From: Phyllobacterium myrsinacearum
Lineage (GTDB): Bacteria; Pseudomonadota; Alphaproteobacteria; Rhizobiales; Rhizobiaceae
Assembly: GCF_014138285.1 (NCBI RefSeq)
Contig: NZ_JACGXN010000004.1
Span: 62,001 to 126,000, forward strand
Length of the DNA: 64,000 nt
Reading direction: 5' to 3'
Position 1 is the first letter of the stretch, and each line of letters opens with the position of its first letter. A program made the position numbers and the translations under genes. Below the pieces are notes generated by a model. That model was not told the DNA's origin. It made no database searches and worked only from the letters and a program-made list of their open reading frames with translations. This document shows, one piece after another, positions 62,600 to 64,000 of this stretch.

Positions 62600-63633
62600 T
62601 GCTTCAGCACCACACAGACCTCAGGTGCAAGCACGATGCCGACCTGTTGTCCTGCCGTAACGTCGGGGCGGGCACGCGGGGTGGAGACCGCAACGATCTG
62701 CTTGCCGCCCGCTTCCACGAAGGTTTCGATCGTACCGCCAAGATCACGCACGAAGGTCACAGTGCCGGTAATGGCTCCGTTACCCGGTGCTGTCAGGTGC
62801 ACATCTTCAGGCCGCACGGAAATCGTTGCCTTCTGTAAGCCTGATGGCAGGACAAGACCGGGCACGCCATGTCCAAACACCGAAGCCAGCCCAGAATTAT
62901 CAGCAGTCGTCTCGATGAGATTTGTCGATCCGATGAAATCCGCAACAAACGTATCGGCGGGCTTGCGGTAAATCTCGATCGGTGAGGCAGCCTGACGAAT
63001 ATGGCCGCCATTCATGACCACCACCGTATCGGCCATGGTCATGGCTTCGCGCTGATCGTGCGTAACGACAATGGTTGTGATGCCAAGTTTCTGCTGCAGC
63101 TGCCGCAACTCCACTTGCATCGCTTCACGCAGTTTTGCATCCAGTGCGGACAGTGGCTCGTCCAGCAGGAACAGCTTGGGTGAAAGTGCCAGGGCACGGG
63201 CGATAGCCACGCGCTGGCGTTGACCGCCGGATAGTTTCGAAACGGGCCGGTCGCCATAGCCGGCCAAGTGAATCAGAGACAGAAGCTCGTCGACACGCTT
63301 TTTCTGCTCTTCGCGGCTTTTGCCACGGATGCGCAGGGGATAGGCGATATTCTCACCAACGCTCAAATGCGGGAACAGGGCCAGTGACTGGAACACCATG
63401 CCGAGATTGCGCTTGTGCGTCGGCACTTTGGTGATGTCTTCGTCATCAAGCAGAATGGAACCGCCGGTTGGATCGTCGAGCCCGGCAATCATCCGCAGAA
63501 GCGTGGTCTTGCCACAGCCCGACGGCCCAAGCATGCATACAAACGTGCCGTGCGGCACGGAAAGCTGCACGTTCTCTACAGCAGTAAATGTACCAAACTG
63601 CTTGGTGACACCGTTCAGAACCAGTCCGGACAT
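62596..63633 (-). CDS. ABC ATPase, PotA-like
   Basis: A 345-residue ATPase with Walker A (GPSGCGKTT), Q-loop VFQSLALFP, signature LSGGQRQR, Walker B FLLDEPLSALD, switch His in VTHDQ, and a C-terminal TOBE-type domain (ISVRPEDVHL). GAGGG precedes the ATG at 63633, the preferred start over 63702. An intrinsic terminator lies between it and the binding-protein gene. Confidence 0.9.
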   Translation of the reverse strand: MSGLVLNGVTKQFGTFTAVENVQLSVPHGTFVCMLGPSGCGKTTLLRMIAGLDDPTGGSILLDDEDITKVPTHKRNLGMVFQSLALFPHLSVGENIAYPLRIRGKSREEQKKRVDELLSLIHLAGYGDRPVSKLSGGQRQRVAIARALALSPKLFLLDEPLSALDAKLREAMQVELRQLQQKLGITTIVVTHDQREAMTMADTVVVMNGGHIRQAASPIEIYRKPADTFVADFIGSTNLIETTADNSGLASVFGHGVPGLVLPSGLQKATISVRPEDVHLTAPGNGAITGTVTFVRDLGGTIETFVEAGGKQIVAVSTPRARPDVTAGQQVGIVLAPEVCVVLKQ

Positions 63634-63666
63634 TGAGCCCTCGTTTCGTTCATCGTCGTTAAAAAG

Positions 63667-63693
63667 AAACCCGGTTCGGAATAGGCCGGGTTT
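63667..63693 (-). terminator. Intrinsic terminator/attenuator between binding-protein and ATPase genes
   Basis: AAACCCGG and CCGGGTTT form 8-base arms around an 11-base loop; on the reverse strand CTTTTT follows at once. Placed after the binding-protein gene, it would leave that gene expressed more than the rest of the operon. Confidence 0.65.
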
Positions 63694-63723
63694 CACATTC
63701 ATACAATCCGGCAGGAAACACTA

Positions 63724-64000
63724 TCAGCCAACGATCAATTCAGTCCATTTCTGATTGAGGAAGTCGGCTTTACTCGTCAGGAGATCATAACGCGGCAGGA
63801 TCGGTTCGATATCCGATGAAACGGCCGCAAACTCCTTGTCGCTCAGATCAAGCAATTCACGCTTGACCGTTGGTGCTGTTCCCACCTTGCGCGACAATGT
63901 TGCCTGAATGGCCGGCTGGCTCATGTAATCGATGAAGATATGAGCCTCGTCGACCTTTTTTGAAGCACGCGACAGTGCCCAGCAACCGGAATCCTGAATG
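63724..64000 (-). CDS. Periplasmic solute-binding protein, PotD/PotF-like (partial, C-terminal 91 aa)
   Basis: The frame is open to the window end. The visible part reads IQDSGCWALSRASKKVDEAH, then IFIDYMSQPAIQATL, the typical C-terminal block of polyamine-type binding proteins. It ends in WTELIVG. It would deliver the substrate to the PotB/PotC-like permeases encoded downstream. The ligand pocket lies outside the window. Confidence 0.8.
   Translation of the reverse strand, partial: IQDSGCWALSRASKKVDEAHIFIDYMSQPAIQATLSRKVGTAPTVKRELLDLSDKEFAAVSSDIEPILPRYDLLTSKADFLNQKWTELIVG

Noticed and set aside
1-64000. tRNA or rRNA genes, CRISPR arrays, insertion sequences, phage genes and riboswitches
   Set aside because: None was recognised on reading both strands. 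Short or divergent elements could be missed without a search tool.

Overview
The window reads as ordinary, gene-dense DNA of an alphaproteobacterium of the order Hyphomicrobiales (Rhizobiales), near the Rhizobiaceae, Phyllobacteriaceae or Brucellaceae. The pointers are a vicibactin-type siderophore locus with an RpoI-like sigma factor, candidate RirA-type operators (TGA-N9-TCA), an Omp25/Omp31-type barrel protein, a CyaC-type redox-linked adenylate cyclase, a DUF2218-SIP reductase and a DUF1612 protein of the kind seen on rhizobial plasmids. The genus cannot be fixed from sequence alone. No rRNA, tRNA, CRISPR, transposase or phage gene was seen. Many transporters and regulators and no housekeeping genes fit a chromid, megaplasmid or accessory chromosomal region.

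Layout. 1-2568: the end of a polysaccharide export gene, an AraC regulator and a small unknown gene around an AT-rich spacer. 2889-19468: a siderophore island with esterase and PPTase; divergent operons vbsG-S-O and vbsA-L; TonB receptor plus fhuC-D-B; and an ECF sigma gene. 19653-25728: two methyltransferases, a CyaC-type cyclase, a glycosyltransferase/deacetylase pair and a metallo-beta-lactamase-fold protein. 25929-30927: a metallophosphoesterase, a cyclic-nucleotide-binding protein and a catalytically degenerate ABC exporter. 31267-47822: two MFS carriers, an HDAC-like deacetylase, an outer-membrane barrel, LysR/VOC/SDR genes, a CPA2 antiporter with a cNMP domain, an acid phosphatase, a FUSC protein and a DUF1612 protein. 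47920-51655: a siderophore reductase and exbB-exbD-tonB, each behind a candidate iron operator. 51656-64000: a Liv-type ABC operon ending in a GMC oxidoreductase, a LysR gene, and a polyamine-type ABC operon ending in an amidase and an amine/amino-acid oxidase.

How it fits together. The iron genes form a complete circuit. Hydroxylation (VbsO-like), acylation (VbsA-like), an NRPS with MbtH partner and PPTase, and a PLP enzyme would make a hydroxamate lactone. A TonB receptor with ExbB/ExbD/TonB and FhuCDB would import it, and an esterase and a SIP-family reductase would release the iron. Five TGA-N9-TCA sites lie before the esterase, receptor, reductase and exbB genes. The two divergent biosynthetic operons instead carry matching TAAAT-N16-CGT elements, the spacing known for PvdS-type iron-starvation sigma factors, so the local sigma factor is the natural activator. 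The second theme is cyclic nucleotides: a cyclase, a possible phosphodiesterase, a cNMP-binding protein beside a dead ABC exporter, and a cNMP-gated antiporter. The pseudo-ABC protein is the best candidate for an undescribed system.
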